From assembly GCA_021234155.1 (NCBI GenBank), contig JAJEKV010000071.1:1561138-1625137 (forward strand): a stretch of 64,000 nt of DNA, read 5' to 3'. Source of the stretch: Isoetes taiwanensis. Taxonomy: Eukaryota > Streptophyta > Lycopodiopsida > Isoetales > Isoetaceae. Below the pieces are notes generated by a model. It saw only the letters and a program-made list of their open reading frames with translations, was not told the DNA's origin and did no database searches. Shown here in pieces: positions 33,415-46,036 of this stretch; the stretch's first letter is position 1; the number at the start of each line of letters is the position of its first letter. Both the position numbers and the translations under genes were made by a program.

Positions 33415-35484
33415 ATACGTGACCTGCAGCGTTTGGCCAATGGGAAAGCAACGGACCTGGATGGTATGCAGGCAGAGTTGCTCAAGTGGGCAGGGGAGCC
33501 TATGGTACCAGTCCTAACCACTATGTTCAACAGAGCACTACAGGAAGGATTCCCCAAAGAAGTGGACCACAAGCGAGTTGTCCCCATTTACAAGGCGGGG
33601 AGATCCACATAGTCCAACCAATTACCGAACAATCATGGTCGGGTTCGGTGTTTGCCAAACCGCTAGGTGGCATTATTGAGCAACAGATTGACGGTGGGCG
33701 AAGCAAAGGTGTCGCGAGCTCTCGCAAAGCGTGGTTGACCCGGCATTCAACCATTGATCATATCTTCACATTGAGGACTTTGGTTGAGGATAGCGTAAAC
33801 CGTCTACGGGACTGTATTGTTGCTTTGTTGACTTTGGCGAAGGCTTTTGACACCTTTGTGCCTCGAAAAAGTTATGGGAAAGATTGCGGCAACTCGAGGT
33901 TCGTGGATATGCAAAATCGATATCTGAGTTTCGTGGATATGCAAAATGCAAGATGCAAAATGTAACGAGAGTTGTTCAGTCGATGCGGATGACGGGACAA
34001 CCATTCACTAGCAAAGATTGGGGTCCGCCAGGATGTCCTCTTTCCCCAACATTGTTTGCTTTGGACATTGACCCGGTTGGAACAACGGCTCATGGACAAT
34101 GGAACTTTTGCATCAGTCATCAGGCAACTCATCTATGCAGATGATGTTGACCTCTTAGCTCACACTCCGAGGATATGCGGTCTCACCTAGATGCTGCGGA
34201 TACATTACGCCGGAACCCACGGACATGAGCGTCAATCGGCCAAGACTAAGGTGGTCCTAATCTCATCCTCGCGCCATCCAAGGCCCCTTCATTCACTTAT
34301 CGAGGGCAACAAGTGGAGGTGACACCCACCTACAAGTATCTGGGAGTGGAGTTTCCTTCTACACTATCTTTGGGACACTTCCATAAGATTGCGTGTCGCA
34401 GTGAGGGCTAGAAAGCACTTTATGCAATGCAGAACAATAACCACAGAGCAGAATTGTATGATTGGGGACATCAGGCACATCTGTTCAGGGTATTGGTAGA
34501 GCCCGTTCTTTTGTACGGGGTTGAAGTCTGGGGCCCAGTGGTGTCCCTTGCTACTTGGAGCGACTTAGAACAGGTGCAGAAGGCCTTCTTAGCATGGGCA
34601 CTCGGAGTGAAATCCACGGTCCCATATCAAATTTTGTTGCGGGGAGCGGGTTTCCTCGCCACTTATTGAAGCTGACCCTTGATAGACACATCGTCTATTT
34701 CCAGAAGGTGGTAAATATGGATGATGATCGTCTACCGCACTTGGCTTATGCAGTGGCAATGGGACCACAATGACTCAAGAATTGTTGGAGGGATAAAAGA
34801 GTGCAGTGACTAACTAGATGGAATGTCCAGGAGCACATGTGCATCCAGGTAGAAACAGAGGCAGATCGCGACAGCCTGAGATGTTACCTTGATGCTTGTT
34901 TCTCCAGCAAGCTTTGGGATTCCAGGGCCCTGGAGCAACACATAAATCCCACATTAGAACGAGGCCCACAGCGCTACCTACGTTCACATCTGCCCATGAA
35001 AAAGCGCAGGCATATCGTCTCCATTCGCACAGGTGCCCACCATCTCCGGATTGAGACAGGTCGATGGATTGGGGAGCCACGTCAGGATAGGGTTTGTCAG
35101 TGCTACCAGACGGGAGCTATTGAGGATGAGTGTCACACTTTCCAGAGCTGTCCGGCATATGATCAGATTCGGACACGCTATGCTCAGTTGATTAGACCTG
35201 ATGAGCCGCTACACATGATACTGGGCACGACTTCGGTGCGCTCACGCGGATCATACATTCAGGAAGTACTGGACTTGAGGGCTCAGATATGCCCCCAGTC
35301 AACCATTTAATCGTTGATAGCAGTCTTATTGCTGCCACGATTTTTCCCTCGAAAACCCTTCGGGGCGGGGGTTTTTTAATCCGAGCAGTAATGTGACTGC
35401 TGCGCTTTTTGTATTGGGTCCCATAGGCCGATTGGTCTCCCTGGACGATAAAAATAATTCTATTCTATTCTATTCTATTCTTAA
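33415..35484 (+). mobile_element. 5'-truncated LINE (non-LTR retrotransposon) with (TATTC)n tail
   Basis: Decayed reverse-transcriptase ORF in several frames: LANGKATDLDGMQAELLKW (about 33430), STIDHIFTLRTLVEDSVNRL (about 33750), GPPGCPLSPTLFALDIDPV (about 34021), a YADD catalytic motif read at about 34135-34146 in one frame, then LLYGVEVWGPV (about 34510). The C-terminal ORF 34837-35310 is uninterrupted and holds a zinc-knuckle-like C-x-C ... EDECHTFQSCPAYDQIRTRY typical of LINE C-termini. The 3' UTR (35311-35455) has a CCC-TTCG-GGG hairpin and ends in TATTC repeats. The endonuclease domain is absent because of 5' truncation. It lies between repeat copies B and C. Confidence 0.85.
35339..35484 (+). 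repeat. LINE 3' tail with UUCG hairpin and TATTC repeats
   Basis: Contains 'ccctcgaaaacccttcgggg' followed by a G/T-rich stretch, then 'gggtcccataggccgattgg', 'ggacgataaaa' and (TATTC)n. Nearly the same tail is found alone at 60398-60538. Confidence 0.85.
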
Positions 35485-36390
35485 TAATGACTGGTAAAAT
35501 ATGCAAATATATATTACAACTCAATTAAGGACAGCCAGTGAAGTGTTTGTATTTTGTCAAATGATTAATCTAATAAGTGAAGGAATGATGGAAAAAGGGT
35601 AAACTAGCAAAACTTTATTCATGAGGTTCAGAAACATTGAATACAGTATCAGTGACAACAAAAAATTGAATGCCAAAACCGAAGAAAATGACATACAAGT
35701 CGAATATTGAAGTCTGAATGCCAAAACCGAAGAAAATGATATATAAGCCGAATATTGAAGAAGTCTTACTGGATTCATGACCGTGGGAGAAAGGAGAGTT
35801 TGTATTCTGACAACCTTAAATATGTGGGACGTCTTAGCTTGATTAGCAAAACATTCCATATTAAAATATTGGGAGAAAGGAGAGTTTGTATTCTGACAAC
35901 CTTAAATATTTGAGACCTCTTAGCTTGATTAGTGATTTAAGAGGAACTGATAGCTTGATGCTTTGTCTTTCACAATAACGTTTGCAATTCAAGGTAAGTA
36001 TGTTTATAACATACGGTTTTTAATGGTGTGGGATGGGTATTCGTATAGGAATATGTAAAAATAGGGTGGAATAGGGTGAGGTTTAGGGTTAGGGTTTTGG
36101 ACAGATGGATTTGGAAGGAAGGGCATGCGGCGTATTTGAAAGGAGGAGGGCATGTTCTTATCTTCATATGAAAGCCCATTCTGGCTTGCTGGCAGAAGGG
36201 CGATGGGAGTGAGCTTTTGCTTCTTATCTTCAAGGGGGAAATGAAAAGCCGCTATATACTGTGGCATCTGATCGATGTTTATGGCATCCTTGTGCTCTGC
36301 TCCTCTCAATACAAGGCAGCCATAGCCATCCTTCTCACTCTTTTTCTTAATTTATAAGCAATTGTCCCGACACAACACAGGGGTTTTGTG
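35485..36390 (+). repeat. Repeat family R, copy C
   Basis: Starts 'tgactggtaaaatatg' at about 35487 right after the LINE tail and ends 'cccgacacaaca' near 36378. It includes 'tttagggttagggtt' near 36081 and a tail shared with copy B (for example 'ggaaggaagggcatgc', 'ctatatactgtggcatctga'). A partial internal duplication of 'gggagaaaggagagtttgta' occurs near 35785 and 35870. Confidence 0.75.
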
Positions 36391-37060
36391 CGGGTGGGTT
36401 TTTTTTTTTAGAATCAGATGTCCACTAGTGGATTATAAGTTATCTCAATGTTTACTTCCTTTATTTTAGATTTTATCTTCACTCACTCACTGCATATTGG
36501 TCCTTTGGACTAAACTTTCATATGGTTGGACAGATTGGACACGAAATGTTTTAAATGCCTATACTTTTAAGACCATAACGTTTAGTTTATCACATGCAAA
36601 TGGTGATGTTTTCCACCATTAGATCATAGATTAAAAATTTGGGACTTTACCTTTCATAGGGAAGAAGACGTTTTGATTTCAGGATGGTACACTTGTGTAT
36701 ATTTGTGAAATAAGGAGTCCTAAGCCTTTGGATCCCCTTAAAACTTAAAAAAAAAAAAAAAAAAAACCTTTTGGTCTGTTTGCCTAAAGACAACCAGACT
36801 TAAGCTTATTAGCCCGTATGGATCTAATAGCCTTTAGATTGCAGTCCTAGATATGACTAGGTGTTAATCATATCATAGGCCTTGAATAGAGCCATAAATT
36901 TACTCCAGATTTTAAGATAAAGAACATTTCAGATTTCAAGACAAACAACAAATGATTTAAAATGATTTAAAACAAAGCAAAAACCATAACAATTATTTCA
37001 GCATAAACGATCAAGGTTTTCAGATATATTGAAACTAGTAGCAAAAGCTATTGTGTAAAA
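36391..37060. other. AT-rich spacer
   Basis: No ORF or motif of note; one poly-A run at about 36749-36768. Confidence 0.4.
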
Positions 37061-37222
37061 CGTGGAAAGAACGAGCTGGTTGGTGATTTGAATAAGAAAA
37101 CGTCATCAGGGGATGCCATGCATAATAAGATCCAGCTTGGTCTGAAGCTTAGTACAAATATTGTCTCAATTCCAGAAACACAAGATTCTGATGGATTTGC
37201 ATCAGACCAAGCTAATGATGAG
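37050..37222 (+). other. Possible isolated exon
   Basis: A plus-strand open frame reads VKRGKNELVGDLNKKTSSGD ... LGLKLSTNIVSIPETQDSDG and ends 'gatgag|gtaact', a good splice donor. Base composition is less AT-rich than its surroundings. I do not recognise the protein and see no partner exon. Confidence 0.25.
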
Positions 37223-38145
37223 GTAACTTTCATATTACTAATTGGATTTTAGGGGCCGTGTACCACTGATCTAGTAACTTGGAATGCAAGTCTCCCTGTG
37301 ATTACAAGCTATTTATACTCCTTGAAAGATGATCTGCCTTTAATAAATTCATGCATGCTCTGTATTATGCTCTCCAGGCTGTTTATTATTAATATGTTAT
37401 GAATAATACCGTTAAGTTTCATCATTTTTATACCTTTCCTTCTATCTATGCTAAAACTAATGATGTGCAAAGGGCTAAAAGGGATGAAATGTGATAAGCT
37501 GAGAGTAATCACATGTACCTTTTGGCCCTTCAATCATTACCAGTTTCCTGCCAATGTTTTGATGATTGGCTGCAGGTACGAATTACTCTCCTTCCCTTGT
37601 CGCTCTTTGCTTAAGTTTTTGGTGTTTGGCTGGTAGGAGGTTTACAAAATATGAATATTGAGAGATTCCTACGAAATACAAGAGATCAAGAGCAAGCGCA
37701 CATCCTGGTGCAATGTCTGTGAGATGTTTAGACAGAACCTTGACTTAAACTTTATTGTTTTGTTATTCTAAGGCTGTTATTATCTGGTAATATCTTCCCA
37801 TGCTTCCTATTTACACAGAGTTTTGTGTATATGATGTATTATTTTTGTTTAGTTGGAATTTTGGCATAGCCCTCCTATATTATGCCTTTACATGGCACAC
37901 TGTGATAGTAAATAGCAAAAATGTGGCTTTTTAAAGTATATTTTATTACATTTGTATGACATGCAATAGAAGTAGGTCGGAGAAGTCGGGTTTCGGTACC
38001 ACTTTTAAGCTAAGATCATTGCTTCTTGAACTCAGACTTGAGGCTTAAGCTATGTATACAGGCTGGTCTAACATATAAGATCATAACAACTACATGAATG
38101 CATTTTCTGGTCATGTAATGCATGTATTAGAAAGGTCTGCTTACA
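37223..38145. other. No gene recognised
   Basis: AT-rich sequence with chance ORFs up to the 5' end of the Helitron. Confidence 0.4.
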
Positions 38146-40310
38146 TCTACTTACTTAAAAAGTTTTTGCCCTTTCTCTTTCCTCTTTCCGGTGTGCCCTT
38201 TCCGGCTCCCAAAACTCACGCTTTTTTCGGCAAAAACGCTTTTTTCCGGCCAAAATCTCTCTTCTTTCAGTTTTCTGGCCAACCATCTTCTTCCAGCGAC
38301 ATTTTCTCTCTTCTTTCAGTGGTGGGCGGTGGGCACTTAATGGGCGGTAGGCGCTGAATTCTTCACACAGAGGAGCTATGGGCAGGAAATCATAGCCTTG
38401 CCTTCAAATCATACGAAATGAGTGGGTTTTTTTCGAACGCTCAGGCAGCAAATTTTTGGGGAGAGGAAATTCTCTTTGATGATGGTCGGCTGGGTTTTAA
38501 TGCAGGCAGCTTCCTTCTTATCTTAGGGTTTGTGGTAGAAAAGGAGAGGATCGGAGAGGGAGCTTACAGCAAGGAGAGGATCGGAGAGGTAAATTACTCT
38601 TGCAATCGAGTATTACTCTTGCCCTTTCTTTTTACATCGATTTTTTTCTTCGAAGCTTTTTGTTTCTTCCATTCTTACCTGTTGCCAAGATCCCGCCATT
38701 GTTTTCCTTCTCCGACTCAGCAGCATGCCAGAGTGCCATATTTGAACCTAAATCCGTCGGATTTTTTCAGAAAAAACCAGGACAGTAGCAGATAGACGAT
38801 TTTTTGCATCCAACCCTGTTCTACACATTTTTGCAGAAGGATAACGTCAAGTAATTTTTTGACAGGGAGCCGGCGAATCAAAGGGCAGAATTTGTGCCTT
38901 AGCAAGCAAATTTCTCTGGTATGATTTTTAGATTTTGTTCCTCCTCCGGCTCCATCGGTGGGCTTGAAGCTAAGTACTTACCTCTTTCATTTTTTTGCAG
39001 TTGAAGAGTATTAAGCCACAAAAGAACGTCAAGGTAAATTTTTTCTGTAGATGCATTCTCTGTGTGCCGTTTTTCTTTGCAATGGCCGGATTTTGAAGCA
39101 GACAAGTCGCTGGAGAGCAGGTAAAATCCTACCTCTGTTTTATTAACTGCTATTATCTTTGATTATTTTCAGGTGGAGGAGGGCTTCTGCCTTAAGCTTA
39201 TCCGAAGGAGATTAGCTTGAAGCTTGAGCTTGGAGCCAGAGCCGGAGCTATGAACGTTTTTGGTGCAGGATTCTTGCACAAAAAGCTTTGGTTATCGTGG
39301 TAAATGGGAGCATCATGTTAGGGTTGTTGCATTTGGGACCTTCTGATTGCTATTCTTCTGACATGTTGGTTGATGCTGGATTTTGTAGGTTCTAAGAAAC
39401 GTAGACTCCCAAAATTATAGAGCGCCAAGTTCACAGGACTCAGACAGGGTAAGCCAATTGTTCTTTTATTTTTTAAGTTTAGGAACATGGTAAGCACAAA
39501 TGGATATAGCAGAGGTAAGCATATTATGCTTGCTGCCTTTGCGTTTAGAGTTACCCAATTTGTTGGATTGCTAATTCTGCCTTCGTTTCTTAAGACCACC
39601 CGTCAGACTGCCTTTGGAACAAAGTGTGAACTTAGTCCCGAGTTACAGAAAAAAGGTAATGCATAATAATTAAGTTTGAATGTTTCTAATTACCTAATCT
39701 CCTTTGTAATGTAAAATACAGAACGCTGAAGGGTTTATGTGAGCTAATCGGCTGTGCAAAGCAACAAGGGTTTGCCCTCTTTTGATTCTGCAGACCCATT
39801 TTGATTTCGGCCTCTATGATTGACACATATTTCCCCTAACGAACTTCCCTTATTTTTATTCACTAAGTTTCTAATATTGCAAGTGACAAAGTTCCCCTAC
39901 TAAACTTAGCTTTAAAAGATATCCATGTTGCTAGATACTTTAACCCCTAAAACTACTGCTCTATTATTACTCTTCCACTATTGCTTCATAACAACACAGT
40001 TTTAACCCCGTTATTTTAAGCTATATTAACCAAATAAACATTAGCATACAATTTGAATCGAATGAACGACTTTAACATAAACATGGGTGCATTTAACATA
40101 AACATAAAATGCCAAAGTTAATATAAACACAAAAAATTAAATGAACTTTAACTTAATATCACAACACAAAGTTGAATAAACTTTAATTTGGATTACCACA
40201 ACACATAAGTGAAACAAAGTAATTTGACAACATATAAGTTCTTTGATTTGAAAAGGTCATGCTGGCTTGCCAACATGGAAAATGAATTGACTTAAAATAT
40301 ATCATTTCCA
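38146..40310 (+). other. Helitron 1 5' region without recognised genes
   Basis: GC-rich 'ttccggc' motifs in the first 200 bp, then short ORFs (38418-38795 and others) interleaved with donor- and acceptor-like sites, for example 'tttttgcag' near 38992. These could be captured host exons, but I recognise none. From 39800 to 40300 it is strongly AT-rich. Confidence 0.4.
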
Positions 40311-40318
40311 TAATGCAG

Positions 40319-40756
40319 ATGGTGGTGATGAATGTTCCATGGGATTCTTACCCAAAACTTGTGGCACAATTCTTTAGAGATGGACATGCCTTGCCACGAT
40401 TTGACGATGACGATGATTTTGATGCATACTTTCAGTATTTAGCAGAGGTGGTGGATTGGAAGAGCGAATTGGAAGAAGCCGCAGAAAGTGTTGCATTGGG
40501 GAATGATGGAATGCAAGTGAGCATTAAGGGTCTGATCTGGGTTTTGAGAGTTTTTGGAGAGTGGTATGAAATCCTAGGGTTGCTTGGAGTTGAGATACGC
40601 CCAGAGGTTAAAATTGAGCTAGATATTGAAAATTTTGCTACACAAATGCATGCTAGCTTTCATAAACGTGGCTTTGTGAGAGTCCATAAGTTTGTGGAGG
40701 CTATGGAAGCTACATTGTTTATGGAATACCTTATGCAACATGGGTTGGATATGTAG
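40319..40756 (+). CDS. Helitron accessory ORF, family shared with 46037
   Basis: An intact ORF; the likely start is ATG 40319, directly after acceptor-like 'aatgcag' (an in-frame ATG at 40313 also exists). It begins MVVMNVPWDSYPKLVAQFF and contains an Asp run (FDDDDDFDAYF) and GLIWVLRVFGEWYEILGLLG. The ORF at 46037 starts MVRILVPWYVFGHHVAKCL and contains IFVVRALGSWYDWE in the same order, so the two look like paralogues. I know no family for it. It is predicted soluble, acidic and helical. It lies upstream of Rep-helicase in the same direction. Confidence 0.55.
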   Translation: MVVMNVPWDSYPKLVAQFFRDGHALPRFDDDDDFDAYFQYLAEVVDWKSELEEAAESVALGNDGMQVSIKGLIWVLRVFGEWYEILGLLGVEIRPEVKIELDIENFATQMHASFHKRGFVRVHKFVEAMEATLFMEYLMQHGLDM

Positions 40757-41220
40757 TGTGCGTGAATGCCTTTAAGCATTCTTAAAATAAAAGACCATCT
40801 TAAAGTTGCACTTTGTTTTACACGAATTCAACTTAATTGCGTAACAATTCAACTTAGCCATAAACATAAAATGCTTTGGCATGTGCATATTAGGGTAACA
40901 ATATGTTTGTGTGCACCATTTTATTTTCCATACATGGCTATATTTCATATATTCTTATGTGCTCTCATGTTTATAGGGACGCTTTGCACTTGAACTTTGA
41001 GGGAGGAACAAGCTCTTACGGCGCTTGCGCATTTGCCAAAGGGCGGCCAAAATCTTAACACGTCAAAGGTGAGTCATAGATAGGTCCTATCTTAGGTTAA
41101 CTATCTTAGGTTAATAATTGTGTGCTTATAGTTGTTGGCTTTATTGTTGAATACTAAAACGATTTAGGGTTCCTTGCAATCATCTAAATTGTATAGATTG
41201 CAACATATCAGGATTTGTAT

Positions 41221-44200
41221 GGGGAAGGCCCGTCAAAAAACACCACCTGTTGTGGCCAACAACCCCTCATACATGACGCCCGTCAATGAAAGCAAGTCTG
41301 CTAGAAAGAGACGACTGGCACGCAAACGGGCTGCAAAGGCTAGAGCTTTGAAACTAGAATTTAACATGGAAGTCAGAGAGAGAGATCATGATGGTCCTTC
41401 ATCTGATGTTGTTCCAATGGAGGGCCGGTCAGTTCAAGCATCTTTTGCCTCTACATCGAGTCCGCCACAAGGACATGCGGCGGTGCGAGTGCCATGTGAC
41501 TACCGAGGTTGAGATGCAACCAAGAAGACAACCGACATCTAAATGATAGGGTTATAGAAGGAACTATTGCACATAGTGTGGGTTCATCCTTCATCACATC
41601 GAAGTTATTGGTATTAGGATGCGCGTGTTTCCCACAATAGATGAACAAGCGGTGATCGGTGATGTTGCCTCAATCTACAAGCGTGAATGCTCATGGATTT
41701 AGCACACCATCTCAGGCCGAACTTATTGAAATATCACATGGAATAACACCTCCTATAATAGTGAATAACCCCTCCTACATGACACACGAGAATGAGAGCA
41801 ATAGTCGAGAAAGAAACGCTTGCGGTGTGAAGAATGGCCAAAAAGAGCTTTGGACTCACAATGTCGTGTTGATAATGATATAGAAATGACAAATATTGGA
41901 CAAGTGTCTACAGTAGTAGCAGATGCTAATGTTGACCAATTATCAAGCTTAATGCATAACCCCTATATGACACACGAAGGTGAAAGCAATAGTCAAAGGA
42001 GAAGGCGGCTCAATCGCGTAAACCATGCAAAGCATCTGTTTGTGAGGTTGGATTACACTACTCCTATTGGTCCTAGAGAACGTCCCTTTGGTAAAAGCGG
42101 TTTCAATAAGATAGCATGGGCGTGGATTTTACCTCCTCCTCATGACTTTGGCAACATGCATTATAGATGTTTGTATTGTGGGGCTATGCAATGGATAGAA
42201 GAGCTCTCAAATTAAAAAGAAATGTCGGGCATGTGAAAATGGAAAGGTTCAATTACCATTGATTCGAACCACCACGGGCATTATTTGACCTATATCGAGA
42301 ACAGATAGTGTAGGTGATCACTTTCGCACGAACATCAGGAAGTACAATAATATATTCTCATTTGCCTCAGTGGGCGTGAAAATTGATGAGGCGGTGGCAA
42401 ATGCTATTGGTGGGGCCTATACCTTTAGGGTCAACGGCCGCATGTGCCATAAGATGGGAACGCTATTGCCACCGCAAGGCGATCAAGAGCATGCAAAATT
42501 CGCACAAATATACATCATGGATGGTGATGACATGCAAGTTGAACGTAGGATGTCTATTTTGATGGATTGAAACAAGAAATAGTTGTGCGATTCTGAGGCC
42601 CTTATGACAGAGCACAATCCATTTGTTAGCATATTTTTGAATGCGGCACAAATTATGCGTAATCATCCAACCATGGATATCCGTTTGCGTATACCTTCTT
42701 GCAACGTGCAAAATCCTGTGAGGAGGCAATATAATGCTCCAACTGCAAATGAGGTGGCTGTCTTAATGCCTATTGATGATAATCCCGAGGATGGTCAGAG
42801 AGATATTATTATACACTCTAAGGATGGTGGCTTGAAACTTATAGATGCATATCACTCAGCATATGACCCATTGCACTTTGTGTTACTTCTTCCCTACGGT
42901 ACAGATGGATGGCATTTTAAAATACCTCATGGACGGAGAGGTGCAAAGGAAGTAACTATTATGGAATACTACAGATATCATCTGTTCACGCGACGTGGAC
43001 ATGCATCCACCCTTCACATGGCTGGCCGGTTGTTTCAAGAATACATTTGTGATATGTTTGCGAAGATGGAACAAGAAAGGCTACAATTCATTGTGATGAA
43101 TCAACACACCATTCGAAAAGACATGTTGCAGGGCGTTATGGACTTTGAAGGAGATGATGCAAGTGCTATTGGCCGAAAAGTTGTGTTACCATCCTCACAT
43201 GTAGGAGGTCCGAGATACATGACCCAACGGTATCAGGATGCCATGTCTATTGTTCGCGAACATGGCAGGCCGGACCTCTTTATAACCATGACTGCCAATG
43301 CGAATTGGGAAGAGATTAGGAGGGAATTATTATATGGCCAATCGCCAAATGATCGACCAGAGTTAGTAGCCAGAGTATTCCATATGAAAGTAAAGGAGAT
43401 GGTAGATCTGATAACTAATCATGGTATATTCGGCCGCATAATCGCAAAAGTCTATGTTATTGAGTTCCAAAAGAGAGGCTTGCCACATGTACATTTGTTG
43501 ACTATATTGGATCAGGCCGACAAGCCCTTTCACGGTGAAGAGATTGATCAAATCATTTGTCTTTGAAATACCGGATAAGGATGCATATCCCGAATTATAT
43601 GAGGTTGTCACCCGTAATATGATGCACGGGCCATGTGGTGCTTGGATATCCGAATAGTCCATGTATGCGGGATGGTAAATGTACAAAAACGTTATCCACG
43701 CATTTTCAGATGAGGCGGCGGTTGTTGACGGATATCCATTGTATAGAAGAAGGGATGATGGTCAAAAGGTGAAAAAAGGGGATATACATTTAGACAACGG
43801 ATGGGTCTTGCCATACAATCCGTGGGCGACATCGTACTTCAAGTGCCATATCAATGTTGAGGGTGTGTCTTTGCCGTCAAGGCCGTTAAATATCTATATA
43901 AATATGTATACAAAGGGCGGATATGATCAATGTGAACTTAGAAGCGTGAGTGATGGTGCATCTACTAGCACCAGACCCACCATAAACCATGATGAGGTTG
44001 AGCAATACTTGAATGCACGCTATTTCTCAGCTTCTGAGGCATCATGGAGAATCCTCTCATATGAAATACAACAACAATTTCCTCATGTCATTAGATTGGC
44101 TGTGCATCTCCCAATGCAACAAGATGTATACTATCGAGAAGGTATGAGCATGGACAGTATAAGAAGCAAGAATAATGGAACAACATTGACAGCATTTTTC

Positions 44201-45928
44201 GAGATGAATGCATCTGGGGGTAGAGAGGCTAGAGAGGCTACTCAATTGCTCTATCATGATTTTCCTAAAAAGTTTACCTACGATCAACCCAGTCGAAAAT
44301 GGAAGGTCAGAGAGAATACCCAGAAGTTTCCCACTATTGGACGCATGTACTTTGTTAATCCTTCAGAAGGAGAGCGATACTATTTACGACTCCTGTTGAC
44401 CCGCGTGACAGGTGCAATTAGTTTTGAAGATTTACGCTCCTTTGACGGGGAGTTGTGTGCAACATATAAAGAAGCTTGCATTCGTCGTGGGTTGCTTCGG
44501 GACGACACAGAATGGCTCGAGTCTCTTCAGAAGCAAAGTTAAAGCATGGGGCATGCCACCACAATTGCGACATATGTTCGCCATGATACTTTTAAATTGC
44601 GAACCATCGAATCCGCTGCAACTGTGGGAAGAAGTCAAGCTTTCTATGGTCGATGACTTCTTGCATGAGGCACGAAGGGTTGCGGAGGATCAAAGTGTGC
44701 AAGTGTGTGATCGGTTATTTGATATGGCACTTCTAGACATTGAAGACTACATGAATTCTGGCGGACGATCTTTGAGAGAGTTTGAATTCATTCTTCCCGA
44801 GCGTGCAATAGATCCATATATGATATTTCGGGATGAGGTGTTTCAAGAAGACATGGCAGAGGTGCAAGAAGCTGTGGACCGCCTATATCACGACCAACGT
44901 ATTATCTTTGACCGTGTGATCCATGAGCACGTGATGTTGGAAAAAGGACGGGTGTTCTTTGTTCATGGTGCAGGTGGATCGGGAAAGAGTTTTCTTTTTA
45001 ACACCATGTTGTCTTATGTTCGTGCCAGAGGTTTCATTGCACTTGCAGTTGCTTCCTCTGGAATTGCATCCACTTTATTGAAGGGCGGGCGCACTGCACA
45101 TTCAAGGTTCAAGATACCGATAAATATAGATGAGACATCAACGTGCAATATTCCAAAGCAGTCCGAGCTGGCAAAATTGATAAGAGCGACACGTATGATT
45201 ATATGGGATGAGGCCCCAATGATGCATAAACATGTTTATGAAGCACTTTTAATCGGATAGAACGCTCCGTGATGTGATGTCAAGGGCAATCCTTACGCCA
45301 CTAAATGACGATGTAGATGAAGTAAACAAGAGGATGACAGGTGGTTGCACGCTTCGCTCCCAACATTGATTATTACTGATCTGCCGATCGAAGTGTGGAT
45401 GAGAATGATGCGAGGGGTCTATCTGTTGAATTTTTGAATCGCAAACTCGAAAGTGGGATGCCTCCACATCAATTGACATTGAAGGTTGGCATGATTGTCA
45501 TGTTGTTGAGGTCGGGTTTCTACCGGAAAGGACTCTACAATGGAACTCGCCTCATCATACGTTCATTGGGAAGGCGTGCTATAGATCCGAGATTGTCACT
45601 TTGGAAAAATATTGGGAGCAGAGTGTTCATATTTGAATTCCTTTGGTGCCAAATAATGCAGAACTTCCATTTCAATTTGAGCATGCAATTTCGCTTTCGC
45701 TTGACTTTTGGCATGACAATCAACAAGTCCTGGGGCCAAACGATGAAAATGGTTGGTTTGTATTTGCCAAACCCAGTATTTAGTCATGGACAACTCTATG
45801 TGGCACTCTCGAGAGCTCAAGGAATCCAAGGCATAAAGGTACTCATTCTATCGAAGGATGGAGAGGCAAGCGCAGACGTCGACCGATCAAGATATACAAC
45901 AAATATTGTATACAAAGAACTCCTCTAA
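41221..45928 (+). pseudogene. RepHel: Helitron rolling-circle replicase and PIF1-like helicase, broken
   Basis: RepHel nicks and joins DNA with an HUH nuclease and unwinds it with a PIF1-type helicase. Reading is split over segments 41221-41512, 41820-42215, 42370-42570, 42583-43566, 43679-44542, about 44545-45260 and 45395-45928. Seen in order: a basic N-terminus (ARKRRLARKRAAKARALK); a zinc-finger-like CLYCGAMQW; the Helitron N domain (DLFITMTANANWEEIRREL); the HUH motif KRGLPHVHLL; the hinge HINVEG near 43850; the helicase Walker A GAGGSGKS (about 44967) and Walker B IIWDEAPM (about 45198); and C-terminal VALSRAQGIQGIKVL (about 45799). Between Walker B and AILTPLNDDVDEVNKR (about 45288) the middle helicase motifs are missing, so this is an internal deletion. 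Frameshifts occur near 43561 and elsewhere. Confidence 0.9.
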
Positions 45929-46036
45929 TTGTAAGCCTAATGCTTAAATGTCTCTACTTTCGATTTCTCTTTTTTTCATTTATTTCTTTTATTTTATTTC
46001 TTTTTTTCTTATGTACTTACTTATTTATCCATGTAG

